A stretch of 55,243 bases of DNA from Oscillospiraceae bacterium. GTDB lineage: Bacteria > Bacillota > Clostridia > Oscillospirales > Ruminococcaceae. The notes under the pieces are model-generated. The model was given only the letters and a program-made list of their open reading frames with translations. It did no database searches and was not told the DNA's origin. The DNA lies in NCBI GenBank assembly GCA_017461565.1, contig JAFTXQ010000007.1, forward strand, positions 1 through 55,243. Reading direction: 5' to 3'. Shown piece after piece: positions 1 to 7,825 of this stretch. A program made the position numbers and the translations under genes. Position 1 is the stretch's first letter. Each line of letters starts with the position of its first letter.

Positions 1-459
1 AAGGCAGGCGACAGCGTGATGCTCGCCGATACAAGGAAAGAGGGCACGCTTCTTACAGTGCCGAATATGTCGGGCGTGTGCTATGTGCAGGTGGGCATGA
101 TGAAGGTAAAGACCAATCAGAAGAACCTGCGCCTTGTAGAAAACAAAAAGAAACAGCAGTCCGCACCCACAGGCGGCAAGGTAAAGAAACAGCTCAAGTC
201 CAACATGGAGCGCAAGAGCTCGCTGGAGCTTGATATCCGCGGCATGATGGGCGACGAGGGCGTTATGGAGGTGGAACGCTTCCTTGACAGCTGTATCCTC
301 GGCGGAATACACTCCGTCACCATCATCCACGGCAAGGGCACAGGCGCACTGAGAGCCGCAGTGCATCAGGCACTCAAGTCCAACCCCTCGGTAAAGAGCT
401 ACCGCCTCGGAGCCTACGGCGAGGGCGAAGCAGGCGTTACAGTGGTAGAGCTGAAGTAA
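1..459 (+). CDS. mutS2: MutS2 C-terminal part (Smr domain), 5' truncated by window
   Basis: The frame is open from base 1, so the gene starts upstream of the window and only the last ~152 residues are seen. The C-terminal ~80 residues are a Smr domain: LDIRGM, then a central HGKGTGALR loop, typical of the endonuclease domain of MutS2. The preceding residues (GDSVMLAD, a basic KVKTNQKNLR stretch and a Lys-rich linker) fit the KOW-like region just before Smr in this family. MutS2 is a MutS paralogue that acts on branched DNA or collided ribosomes rather than in mismatch repair. The ATPase domain is not in the window, so a stand-alone Smr protein cannot be formally excluded, but the upstream basic linker favours MutS2. 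Confidence 0.9.
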   Translation, partial: KAGDSVMLADTRKEGTLLTVPNMSGVCYVQVGMMKVKTNQKNLRLVENKKKQQSAPTGGKVKKQLKSNMERKSSLELDIRGMMGDEGVMEVERFLDSCILGGIHSVTIIHGKGTGALRAAVHQALKSNPSVKSYRLGAYGEGEAGVTVVELK

Positions 460-517
460 GCCGCAGAAAAGCAGATAACACAGGGCGGTCACCTGCAACA
501 TTTGATGTGTCAACGCC

Positions 518-546
518 TTGACAAAAGGACCTAAGAGTCGTATAAT
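518..546 (+). promoter_or_regulatory. Consensus sigma-A promoter for ugd
   Basis: TTGACA (518-523), a 17-bp spacer and TATAAT (541-546): both hexamers match the vegetative consensus perfectly. The AGGGGG ribosome site lies at 585-590, 9 bases before the ugd ATG. Confidence 0.85.
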
Positions 547-599
547 GAATATATGTAGAAATATATCCGAAACTATCGGAAAACAGGGGGAAATATAAA

Positions 600-1787
600 A
601 TGAAGATAGCAGTTGCCGGTACAGGCTATGTAGGCATCTCAAATGCCGTTCTGCTTGCACAGAACAATACGGTAGTCACCGTTGACATCATTCCCGAAAA
701 GGCAGAGATGCTCAACAACAGAAAGTCGCCTATCGCGGATGAATACATCGAAAAGTACCTTGCCGAAAAACAGCTCGATCTCTCCGCCACGACCGACGGA
801 AAAAGCGCATATACAGGCGCAGAGCTCATCATAATCGCAACTCCCACTAACTACGATCCCGACAAGAACTATTTCGACACCTCTTCGGTAGAAAGCGTTA
901 TCGGACAGATACTTGAAGTGAACGACAACGCCACAATCGTGATAAAATCCACCGTTCCCGTCGGCTACACCATGTCGATAAGAGAACGCTTCGGCTGTGA
1001 CAGGATCATATTCTCACCCGAGTTTCTGCGTGAGGGTCAGGCGCTTTACGATAACCTGTACCCCTCCCGTATCATAGTGGGCGCACCAAAGGACAGCGAG
1101 GACTCCGTCCGCCGTGCAAAGCAGTTTGCTTCCCTGCTTGTTCAGGGCGCAATAAAGGAGGATATCCCCGTTCTCTTCACCGACCCCACAGAGGCAGAGG
1201 CTGTAAAGCTGTTCTCCAACACCTATCTTGCCCTGAGAGTGGCTTACTTCAATGAGCTTGACACCTACTGCGAGATGAAGGGTCTGGATACAAAGCAGAT
1301 AATAGACGGCGTGGGTCTCGACCCGAGAATAGGCTCGCACTACAATAATCCCTCCTTCGGCTACGGCGGCTACTGCCTGCCCAAGGACACAAAACAGCTT
1401 CTCGCAAACTTCGCAGATGTCCCCAACGAGATAATCGGCGCCATCGTGCACTCCAACAAGACCAGAAAGGACTTCATCGCAGACCGCATTGCGGAACGTC
1501 AGCCCAGGACCGTGGGAGTTTACAGACTCACCATGAAGTCCAACAGCGACAACTTCCGTCAGTCCTCGATACAGGGAATAATGAAGCGACTTTCAAAGCA
1601 CGGCATACGTGTGATAGTGTACGAGCCTGCGCTGAAAAAGGGACAGAGCTTCTTTGACTATGAGGTGTACGAGGAGCTTGAACGCTTCAAGGCGGAATCC
1701 GACGTCATCCTTGCAAACCGCCGCAGTGCGGAGCTTGAGGATGTGGCAGATAAGATCTACACCCGTGATCTTTACAGCAGAGACTGA
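600..1787 (+). CDS. ugd: UDP-glucose 6-dehydrogenase (nucleotide-sugar dehydrogenase)
   Basis: Oxidises UDP-glucose to UDP-glucuronate with two NAD+, feeding capsule or other acidic exopolysaccharide. The 395-residue length is typical of the short bacterial Ugd branch. The N-terminal Rossmann motif GTGYVG (residues 7-12) binds NAD; the C-terminal catalytic box GGYCLPKD holds the nucleophilic Cys259. ATPTNYD and STVPVGY match family-conserved segments. The ATG is preceded by a strong purine-rich site and a perfect promoter; a hairpin follows the stop. No glycosyltransferase or capsule genes lie beside it, so its polymer is unknown. Related UDP-ManNAc or GDP-mannose dehydrogenases share the fold, but the short length favours Ugd. 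Confidence 0.9.
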   Translation: MKIAVAGTGYVGISNAVLLAQNNTVVTVDIIPEKAEMLNNRKSPIADEYIEKYLAEKQLDLSATTDGKSAYTGAELIIIATPTNYDPDKNYFDTSSVESVIGQILEVNDNATIVIKSTVPVGYTMSIRERFGCDRIIFSPEFLREGQALYDNLYPSRIIVGAPKDSEDSVRRAKQFASLLVQGAIKEDIPVLFTDPTEAEAVKLFSNTYLALRVAYFNELDTYCEMKGLDTKQIIDGVGLDPRIGSHYNNPSFGYGGYCLPKDTKQLLANFADVPNEIIGAIVHSNKTRKDFIADRIAERQPRTVGVYRLTMKSNSDNFRQSSIQGIMKRLSKHGIRVIVYEPALKKGQSFFDYEVYEELERFKAESDVILANRRSAELEDVADKIYTRDLYSRD

Positions 1788-1799
1788 TCATAACAGACT

Positions 1800-1829
1800 A
1801 TCGCAGGGCAGAAAGCGCCCTGCGATTTT
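1800..1829 (+). terminator. Rho-independent terminator after ugd
   Basis: Perfect 10-bp stem ATCGCAGGGC (1800-1809) / GCCCTGCGAT (1817-1826), followed by a short T run. It separates ugd from the sensor kinase; the short T tract may allow read-through. Confidence 0.7.
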
Positions 1830-1847
1830 AAACAACAGGAGAAATAT

Positions 1848-4754
1848 ATGGAACGCAATTTATTAAGCACTGATCCTGCAAAGCCTGAATACGATACGCT
1901 TACAGGTCTGTTTTCACTTGAAGTGAGAGACGGAAAGCCGTGGGGAATATTCATAGACAAGGAGTTTGTCATCACGCTCGGTCTGGATCCGCTACTGCAC
2001 CCTGACGCACTGCTAAAGGAATTCTTCGCACGTGTGATGGAAGAAGACAAGCAGAGCATCATTTTCGTGCTGCACAACTGCACTGTGGGTCTTAAGGCAC
2101 AGGTGGATTTCCGCTGGGAGCACCCTGCGCTGGGTTGGATAAAGGTCAAATGCATCGGCGTACATTCCGACGGTGATGAGTCCCGCTATTTCGTCCGTGG
2201 ATATTTCAAGGGAACCGCCGACAGCCCCGAAGTCAAGGAGGAATACGACACCATCCTGCTGAAAAACCTGCTGACCGACGCCATGATGGACAGCTTTTCT
2301 GTGTGCGGCATTACCGATCTCGAAAACAACAGCGTGTATCTGCTTAAAGACTGCTTCAATACGGGCAGCGTGCTTGGCAGCACGTTTTCCTATGACCACT
2401 GGCGTGACACCATATCGGGACTTGTAGCACGTGAGGATTCTGAAAGCTTCGACGATGCCACAACACGAAAAGCATTGATGCACTATTTCAGCATAGCAGA
2501 AGACGAACGTCACGAGGAGTTCCGCTGCCTTGATCCCAAAACACGCCACTATAAGTGGATGAAGCTGCGCTTTGTAAGGCTGAAGAACGACCTTGCTTCA
2601 AAATATAAGGAATTCTTTGTTTTCCGTGATATCTCAGAGCATCATCATACCGAGTTCAAGGACTCGCTGCGTATAAAGCTGATAAACGGACTTACCCTGC
2701 CGTATGAGGACATCGACCTTGTAAACCTGAAAACAGGCAGATGGTATTCCTCGGGACAATCGGGAAGCCATTATGCGGAGGATTTCAGTATACGTGGATT
2801 TTATGACGACGAGCTTGCGAAAAATGTATATATGTGCGAGTGTACCGAGGAAAAACGTTCCGAACTGTTTGACAAATACTCCGTGCGCCGCATGAGAGAG
2901 CGATTCGCCTCAGGAGAAAAGATAATCGAAGCGGAAGTACGCCGAATGAACCCGATAACAAAGGTATATGAATGGGTGCGTATACAGGCTTCAATGTCAT
3001 CCACCGACGAGGACGGACAGCCGCATCTTGCCATCGTAACCGTGCAGGCAATAAACTCTGAAAAGGAGCGCCAGATCAAAAACCAGCAGATGCTGGAGTA
3101 TGCGCTGCGTGCAGAAAAGCAATACAAGCAGGCTATTCTTTCCAGCTCTATCGCAGTGTATACTTACAACGTGACAACGGATACTATGTACGACGAGGTA
3201 ATAGAGCAGGACGGTGTGAAACCACTGCTCCCCCAGCTGGGGCTCAGCTGTCCCTGCTCCTATAACGAATATATCAACAGAAAAACAAAGCTGCTGACAT
3301 CAAAGCAGGAGGGAGAGGTGTTCCGCAAGACGTTTAACACCACGACTCTTATTGATATGTTCAATAGCAACCGCCGATTTTTCGACGCCGAATACGAGTT
3401 CAGGGATACCCACAACCGTAAGGGCGTGTTCCGTGAGGCGGTGATCCTTACACAAGATCTCCAGACAAAGGAGATATGGGGACTCACATACGTCAAGAAT
3501 GTCACACACGAAAAGGAAGAGGACAGACGTATCGAACAGGCGCTGCGTGACGCTTTCAACCATGCACAGAGAGCAAACAGCGCAAAGACCCTGTTCATGT
3601 CACAGATGAGCCATGATATCCGCACGCCGCTGAACTCTATTCTCGGTATGGCGGCTATCGCACACGAGCATATAGACGACAAGGAACGTCTTGCAGACTG
3701 CCTGAATAAAATAGAATATTCGGGCAGGCATCTGCTTGAGATCATAAACAACGTGCTTGATCTCAGCGCCATCGAAAGCGGAAAAACCGTGCTTGCAACA
3801 GACGACTTTGATCTCAACCGCTTCATAGACGACACCCTGAAGGTGATAAAGCCGCTTGCCGACAGGCGTTGTCACAGGCTAATCACGGATATACGCCCCA
3901 TGCACACAAGCGTCAACGGAGACCAGACAAAGCTGCGTCAGGTGCTGACGAACGTGCTGAGCAACGCAGTAAAATATACCCCCGACGGCGGCGAGATACG
4001 CTTCACAGCAGAAGAGCTTGAGCCTGACCGCCAGGATATAGCAAGATATATGTTCACAGTTGAGGACAACGGTGTGGGAATGACACAGGAGTTCCTTGAA
4101 AAGATGTTCGATCCGTTCGTGCGTGCGGACAACACCCGTACCACAAAGATAGAAGGAACAGGTCTCGGCATGGCTATCGCACTCAACATCGCACGTATGA
4201 TGAACGGAAACATTACCGTCCGCAGTGAGATAGGAAAAGGCTCCGCCTTTGAAATAACCGTGTGCCTCAAGCGTGGCGAGGATCACAATGCCCGTATAAT
4301 TGACGAAATATCGATGGATGAGCCGAAAAAGGTACGTATGTCGGACTATGATTTCGGCGGCAGAAGGATACTGCTTGCAGAAGACCTGGAGTTCAACGCA
4401 GAGATAGCAACGGAATTCCTGTCCGAGGCAAACCTCATCACAGAGGTCGCAGTAAACGGCGCAGAAGCCGTAAGAAAATTCAGCGATTCCCCCGAGGGAT
4501 ATTACAGCCTGATATTCATGGATATCCAGATGCCCGAGCTTGACGGCAACGAAGCCGCAAAGAAGATCCGTGCCCTTGACCGAAATGACGCACGCACCGT
4601 GCCTATCATCGCCATGACCGCAAACGCCTTTGTAGAGGACGTAAAGAAAGCAAAGGAGCATGGTATGAACGGGCATATAGCAAAGCCGCTTGAGATATCA
4701 CGGCTTGTGACAGAACTGAAGCACTGGTTCGGCGACAAACGCAGATGTGACTGA
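1848..4754 (+). CDS. Hybrid sensor histidine kinase / response regulator
   Basis: 968 residues. The first ~560 are PAS-like sensory modules without obvious membrane segments, so it is probably a cytoplasmic sensor. The HisKA box MSHDIRTPLNSILG carries the phospho-acceptor His589. The HATPase part shows the N box (LSNAVKYTPDGG), DNGVGM and GTGLGMAIA. A C-terminal receiver domain (about 840-960) has the acidic pair in LAEDLEFN and phospho-acceptor Asp892 in FMDIQMPELDG. There is no DNA-binding output, so it probably relays phosphate to a separate HPt or regulator not in the window. Start ATG has AGGAG at 1837-1841. Stop lies 28 bases before cysK. The stimulus cannot be read from the sequence. 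Confidence 0.9.
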   Translation: MERNLLSTDPAKPEYDTLTGLFSLEVRDGKPWGIFIDKEFVITLGLDPLLHPDALLKEFFARVMEEDKQSIIFVLHNCTVGLKAQVDFRWEHPALGWIKVKCIGVHSDGDESRYFVRGYFKGTADSPEVKEEYDTILLKNLLTDAMMDSFSVCGITDLENNSVYLLKDCFNTGSVLGSTFSYDHWRDTISGLVAREDSESFDDATTRKALMHYFSIAEDERHEEFRCLDPKTRHYKWMKLRFVRLKNDLASKYKEFFVFRDISEHHHTEFKDSLRIKLINGLTLPYEDIDLVNLKTGRWYSSGQSGSHYAEDFSIRGFYDDELAKNVYMCECTEEKRSELFDKYSVRRMRERFASGEKIIEAEVRRMNPITKVYEWVRIQASMSSTDEDGQPHLAIVTVQAINSEKERQIKNQQMLEYALRAEKQYKQAILSSSIAVYTYNVTTDTMYDEVIEQDGVKPLLPQLGLSCPCSYNEYINRKTKLLTSKQEGEVFRKTFNTTTLIDMFNSNRRFFDAEYEFRDTHNRKGVFREAVILTQDLQTKEIWGLTYVKNVTHEKEEDRRIEQALRDAFNHAQRANSAKTLFMSQMSHDIRTPLNSILGMAAIAHEHIDDKERLADCLNKIEYSGRHLLEIINNVLDLSAIESGKTVLATDDFDLNRFIDDTLKVIKPLADRRCHRLITDIRPMHTSVNGDQTKLRQVLTNVLSNAVKYTPDGGEIRFTAEELEPDRQDIARYMFTVEDNGVGMTQEFLEKMFDPFVRADNTRTTKIEGTGLGMAIALNIARMMNGNITVRSEIGKGSAFEITVCLKRGEDHNARIIDEISMDEPKKVRMSDYDFGGRRILLAEDLEFNAEIATEFLSEANLITEVAVNGAEAVRKFSDSPEGYYSLIFMDIQMPELDGNEAAKKIRALDRNDARTVPIIAMTANAFVEDVKKAKEHGMNGHIAKPLEISRLVTELKHWFGDKRRCD

Positions 4755-4782
4755 TAAAACAGAACAAAAGAGGGAATTTATT

Positions 4783-5703
4783 ATGCTTTATAAAGATATA
4801 ACAGAGCTTATCGGAAGCACGCCGCTTCTTGAAATATCACGATTTGCCGAAAGCAACGGCGCCAACGGTAAGCTTTTCGCAAAGCTCGAGCGCACAAATC
4901 CCGCAGGCAGCGCCAAGGACAGAGTGGCACTGTATATGATAAGAGACGCCGAAAAGCGTGGTGCGCTGAAAAAAGGCGGAGTCATCGTAGAGCCTACCAG
5001 CGGAAATACAGGAATAGGTCTTGCCGCTGTCGGCGCAAGACTCGGCTACCGTGTCATCCTCACTATGCCCGACACTATGTCGGTGGAGCGCAGGAAGCTG
5101 ATAGCCGCCTACGGCGCCGAGGTGGTACTCACCCCGGGAGCCGAGGGTATGAAGGGCGCTATCGCAAAGGCACAGCAGATAGCAGAGGAGCTTTCGGGCT
5201 TCATCCCAGGTCAGTTCGAAAACAATGCTAATGTCCTCGCCCATTACGAGACCACAGGCCCCGAAATATGGAACGATATGGCAGGCGATATAGATGTGTT
5301 CATCGCAAGCGTCGGCACAGGCGGCACCCTCACAGGCGTGGCACGCTGCCTCAAGGAAAAGAAGCCCGATATCCGTATCGTCGCAGTTGAACCAAAAGAC
5401 TCTCCCCTGCTCTCCGAGGGCAAGGCAGGTCCGCATAAAATACAGGGCATCGGTGCAAATTTCGTTCCCGATATACTCGACAAGTCCCTGATAGACGAGA
5501 TAATCACCGTCAGCGCAGAGGACGCATTCAGGTGCGGCAGAGAGCTTGCGAAAACAGAGGGAATACTTGTCGGAATATCCAGCGGTGCGGTGCTTGCGGC
5601 GGCGCTGAGCCTCGGCGAAGAGCTGAAGGGCAGAAAAACCGTTATGGTGCTTACCGACACAGGAGAGAGATACCTTTCCTCGGAAATGTTTGCTGAGGGA
5701 TAA
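4783..5703 (+). CDS. cysK: Cysteine synthase A (O-acetylserine sulfhydrylase)
   Basis: PLP enzyme making cysteine from O-acetylserine and sulfide. The 306-residue chain shows PLP lysine Lys45 in NPAGSAKDR, the phosphate/substrate loop TSGNTG (72-77) and GTGGTLTG in the C-terminal half. An upstream in-frame start at 4747 would overlap the kinase gene; the ATG at 4783 is chosen because AGAGGGA precedes it and the family begins just before this residue. The pyridoxal kinase gene follows 4 bases later and a permease overlaps that one, so the three genes probably form one transcript: a PLP enzyme, a PLP-salvage enzyme and an exporter that might carry cysteine or related amino acids (inference). 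Confidence 0.93.
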   Translation: MLYKDITELIGSTPLLEISRFAESNGANGKLFAKLERTNPAGSAKDRVALYMIRDAEKRGALKKGGVIVEPTSGNTGIGLAAVGARLGYRVILTMPDTMSVERRKLIAAYGAEVVLTPGAEGMKGAIAKAQQIAEELSGFIPGQFENNANVLAHYETTGPEIWNDMAGDIDVFIASVGTGGTLTGVARCLKEKKPDIRIVAVEPKDSPLLSEGKAGPHKIQGIGANFVPDILDKSLIDEIITVSAEDAFRCGRELAKTEGILVGISSGAVLAAALSLGEELKGRKTVMVLTDTGERYLSSEMFAEG

Positions 5704-5707
5704 GAAC

Positions 5708-6553
5708 ATGAAAAGAATAGTAACGATACAGGATTTTTCCTGCGTGGGAAAATGCTCGCTCACCTCGGCGCTGCCCGTTATCTCAGCGGCAGGCGTTGAG
5801 GCCTGCGGTATCCCGACTGCGCTGCTTTCAAACCACACAGGCTTCCCTACCTTCTACTCCCGTGACCTCACCGAGGAGCTTACGCCGATAGGTGCGCAGC
5901 TAAGGCGTGAAAGCATAGGGTTCGATGCAGTTTACACAGGATATATAGCCTCAGTGCGGCAGATGGAGCTTATCTCGGATTTTATAGACGAATTCAGGGG
6001 CGCAAATACGCTTATATTCGTTGACCCCGTGATGGGCGACAACGGCAGGATATACTCGGGACTTTCCGGGGACTATCCGCAGCACATGAAAAAGCTGTGC
6101 CAAAAAGCCGATATATTAGCGCCAAATCTCACCGAAGCGTGTCTGCTGCTAGGAAAAGAATACAATGCGGACATTCCCTATGAGGAGATATGCAGGATGC
6201 TAAGGGAGCTGTATGAACTCTGCGGAAAATATGCATTTATCACGGGCGTCAAGCGTGATGATATGATAGGTGCGGTGGGCTTTGACGGCGTAAGCTTCAA
6301 CGACTGCTTCATGATCCACGAGGATATAGTCTGCGCAGGCACGGGCGATATACTTTCTGCGGCGTTTATAGGTGCGGTGATGCGTGGAGCGCAGTTCAGC
6401 GAGGCGCTTGACACTGCGGTAAAATTCACCTATGAGGCTGTGCGGCTTACTGCCGCAGACCCCGACAGGCGATTCTACGGCGTGCAATTCGAACTTGCAC
6501 TGCCCTATTACATAGAGCAGATAGGAAAGATAGTTGAAAATGGCAGGGTTTAA
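5708..6553 (+). CDS. pdxY: Pyridoxal/pyridoxamine kinase (PfkB family)
   Basis: Phosphorylates B6 vitamers in PLP salvage. The 281-residue protein carries family features: QDFSCVGKCSLT near the N terminus, a PVMGDNG motif in the middle and a GTGDILSAAF anion hole with the catalytic Asp in the C-terminal third. ATG at 5708 is preceded by GAGGGA, which overlaps the cysK stop. The 3' end overlaps the next gene by 14 bases. pdxY is a family-level symbol; a thiamine-precursor (ThiD-like) role is possible in this superfamily but the N-terminal signature fits pyridoxal kinases better. Confidence 0.85.
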   Translation: MKRIVTIQDFSCVGKCSLTSALPVISAAGVEACGIPTALLSNHTGFPTFYSRDLTEELTPIGAQLRRESIGFDAVYTGYIASVRQMELISDFIDEFRGANTLIFVDPVMGDNGRIYSGLSGDYPQHMKKLCQKADILAPNLTEACLLLGKEYNADIPYEEICRMLRELYELCGKYAFITGVKRDDMIGAVGFDGVSFNDCFMIHEDIVCAGTGDILSAAFIGAVMRGAQFSEALDTAVKFTYEAVRLTAADPDRRFYGVQFELALPYYIEQIGKIVENGRV

Positions 6554-7430
6554 AATTAAAAGGCTTCATAAGGCAATATTACTGCTTATCACCTCGGCGC
6601 TGTTCTTTGCATTCATGAATATGTTCGTAAACCTTTCGGGCGACGTCCCGACGGTGCAAAAAACGTTTTTCCGTAACTTCTTTGCGCTTATCGTGGCAAG
6701 CGGAGTTATGATAAAGAACAGGGAGAGCGTCATACCGAAAAAAGGCGCAAGAGCCGATCTTCTGCTGCGCTCTGTGATAGGATATGCGGGTGTCCTCTGC
6801 AACTTCTATGCGCTGGGGCATCTCGCCCTTTCAGACGCCTCGCTGCTCAACAAGATGTCCCCGTTCTTTGCGATCATCTTTTCCGTGCCGCTGCTTAAAG
6901 AAAAAGCCAACAGGACGCAGTGGCTGATAATACTCGCCGCCTTTGCAGGCGCTATGTTCGTGATAAAGCCTAGCTTTCAGAACGCAGAGCTTGTTCCATC
7001 CGTTGCAGGCTTTATAGGCGGAATGTGCGCAGGTGCGGCATACACCTTCGTGCGAAGAGCGACCCAAAAGGGCGTAAAGAGTTATTATGTTGTGTTCTTC
7101 TTTTCGGCGTTCTCTTCCCTTGCCTCGCTTCCGTTCGTGGTGTTCGACTTCCACCCGATGACGTGGTTCCAGTTCCTTATGCTGCTTGGAGCGGGTCTGA
7201 GTGCGGCAGTGGCGCAGTTCTGCATAACAGCGGCCTACTCCTACGCCCCTGCAAAAGAGGTCTCCATCTACGACTACTCGCAGATCATCTTCTCCGCCCT
7301 GCTGGGATTTCTGGTCATGGGACAGATACCCGACGGTCTGAGCGTCATCGGATATATCGTGATCATCGCAGCCGCTTATGCTATGTTCAGGTATAACAAC
7401 AGAAAAAACGCAGGCAGTGATAAAGCATAA
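6540..7430 (+). CDS. EamA/DMT-family inner-membrane transporter
   Basis: About 296 residues with ten predicted hydrophobic helices arranged as two EamA repeats (roughly 12-143 and 153-288), the standard drug/metabolite transporter plan. Start ATG at 6540 lies inside the end of the kinase gene with AGGAAAG at 6523-6529; a TTG at 6534 is also in frame but less likely. The overlap implies translational coupling. Members export amino acids, nucleotides or drugs, and the substrate cannot be read from sequence; placement after cysK suggests a sulfur-metabolite link (weak inference). A hairpin terminator follows directly. Confidence 0.87.
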   Translation: MAGFKIKRLHKAILLLITSALFFAFMNMFVNLSGDVPTVQKTFFRNFFALIVASGVMIKNRESVIPKKGARADLLLRSVIGYAGVLCNFYALGHLALSDASLLNKMSPFFAIIFSVPLLKEKANRTQWLIILAAFAGAMFVIKPSFQNAELVPSVAGFIGGMCAGAAYTFVRRATQKGVKSYYVVFFFSAFSSLASLPFVVFDFHPMTWFQFLMLLGAGLSAAVAQFCITAAYSYAPAKEVSIYDYSQIIFSALLGFLVMGQIPDGLSVIGYIVIIAAAYAMFRYNNRKNAGSDKA

Positions 7431-7431
7431 T

Positions 7432-7478
7432 AAAAAGGCCGTCCGATAGGGAGCCCCTATGGACAATTCCCGCCTTTT
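7432..7478 (+). terminator. Terminator of the cysK-pdxY-EamA operon
   Basis: Outer stem AAAAAGGC (7432-7439) / GCCTTTT (7472-7478) encloses a second hairpin, GTCC-ATAGGG with CCCTAT-GGAC (7441-7464). The terminal T run fits intrinsic termination on the + strand. Confidence 0.75.
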
Positions 7479-7490
7479 ATAAGAAATAAT

Positions 7491-7521
7491 TAATCCCGCT
7501 GTTGTTTTAACGGCGGGATTA
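7491..7521. other. Perfect 9-bp inverted repeat (hairpin)
   Basis: TAATCCCGC (7491-7499) pairs with GCGGGATTA (7513-7521) across a 13-base loop. It could be a second terminator; no long T run follows on either strand. Confidence 0.5.
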
Positions 7522-7572
7522 AAAGCTTCTGTATAGGCAACGCACCATGGACGGTCCTTTATTATGTCTATG

Positions 7573-7632
7573 CTGAGTGAAAAAGATTTCACGCTATAAA
7601 TGGAGAGCCATCCTGCGAGCCGAGCGTTTGCT
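7573..7632 (+). repeat. Dispersed repeat, copy 1 (copy 2 near 49110-49216)
   Basis: A 60-base segment, GAAAAAGATTTCACGCTATAA then GGAGAGCCATCCTGCGA and AGCCGAGCGTTTGC, recurs with few changes at 49111-49216, where a ~50-base double hairpin splits it. It lies just outside the left 18-bp inverted repeat of the mobile cassette, so it may be older chromosomal repeat material that served as target. Confidence 0.6.
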
Positions 7633-7650
7633 ATTTAAAAATCCCACTCT
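7633..7650. repeat. Left 18-bp inverted repeat of the cassette
   Basis: Identical to the reverse complement of 13244-13261. The perfect match over 18 bases at a distance of 5.6 kb is unlikely by chance. Confidence 0.7.
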
Positions 7651-7706
7651 GAAAAGGCGGCATTCACTACAGAAAAAGTAGTTAAGACAAAACAGCGGAA
7701 TATGAC

Positions 7707-7743
7707 AAATAGCGGTATCTCCTATTAGACGATACCGCTATTT
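7707..7743. terminator. Bidirectional hairpin terminator downstream of the DUF262 gene
   Basis: Perfect 13-bp stem AAATAGCGGTATC (7707-7719) / GATACCGCTATTT (7731-7743). It sits 80 bases past the DUF262 gene stop (- strand) and has a T-rich flank on the + strand. Confidence 0.65.
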
Positions 7744-7825
7744 TGTTTGCTAATAACCAATGACAGCAAGTCTTTACCAATTCAAAACAATAATTTGCAA
7801 TATAATATATTACACTGTAATCAGA

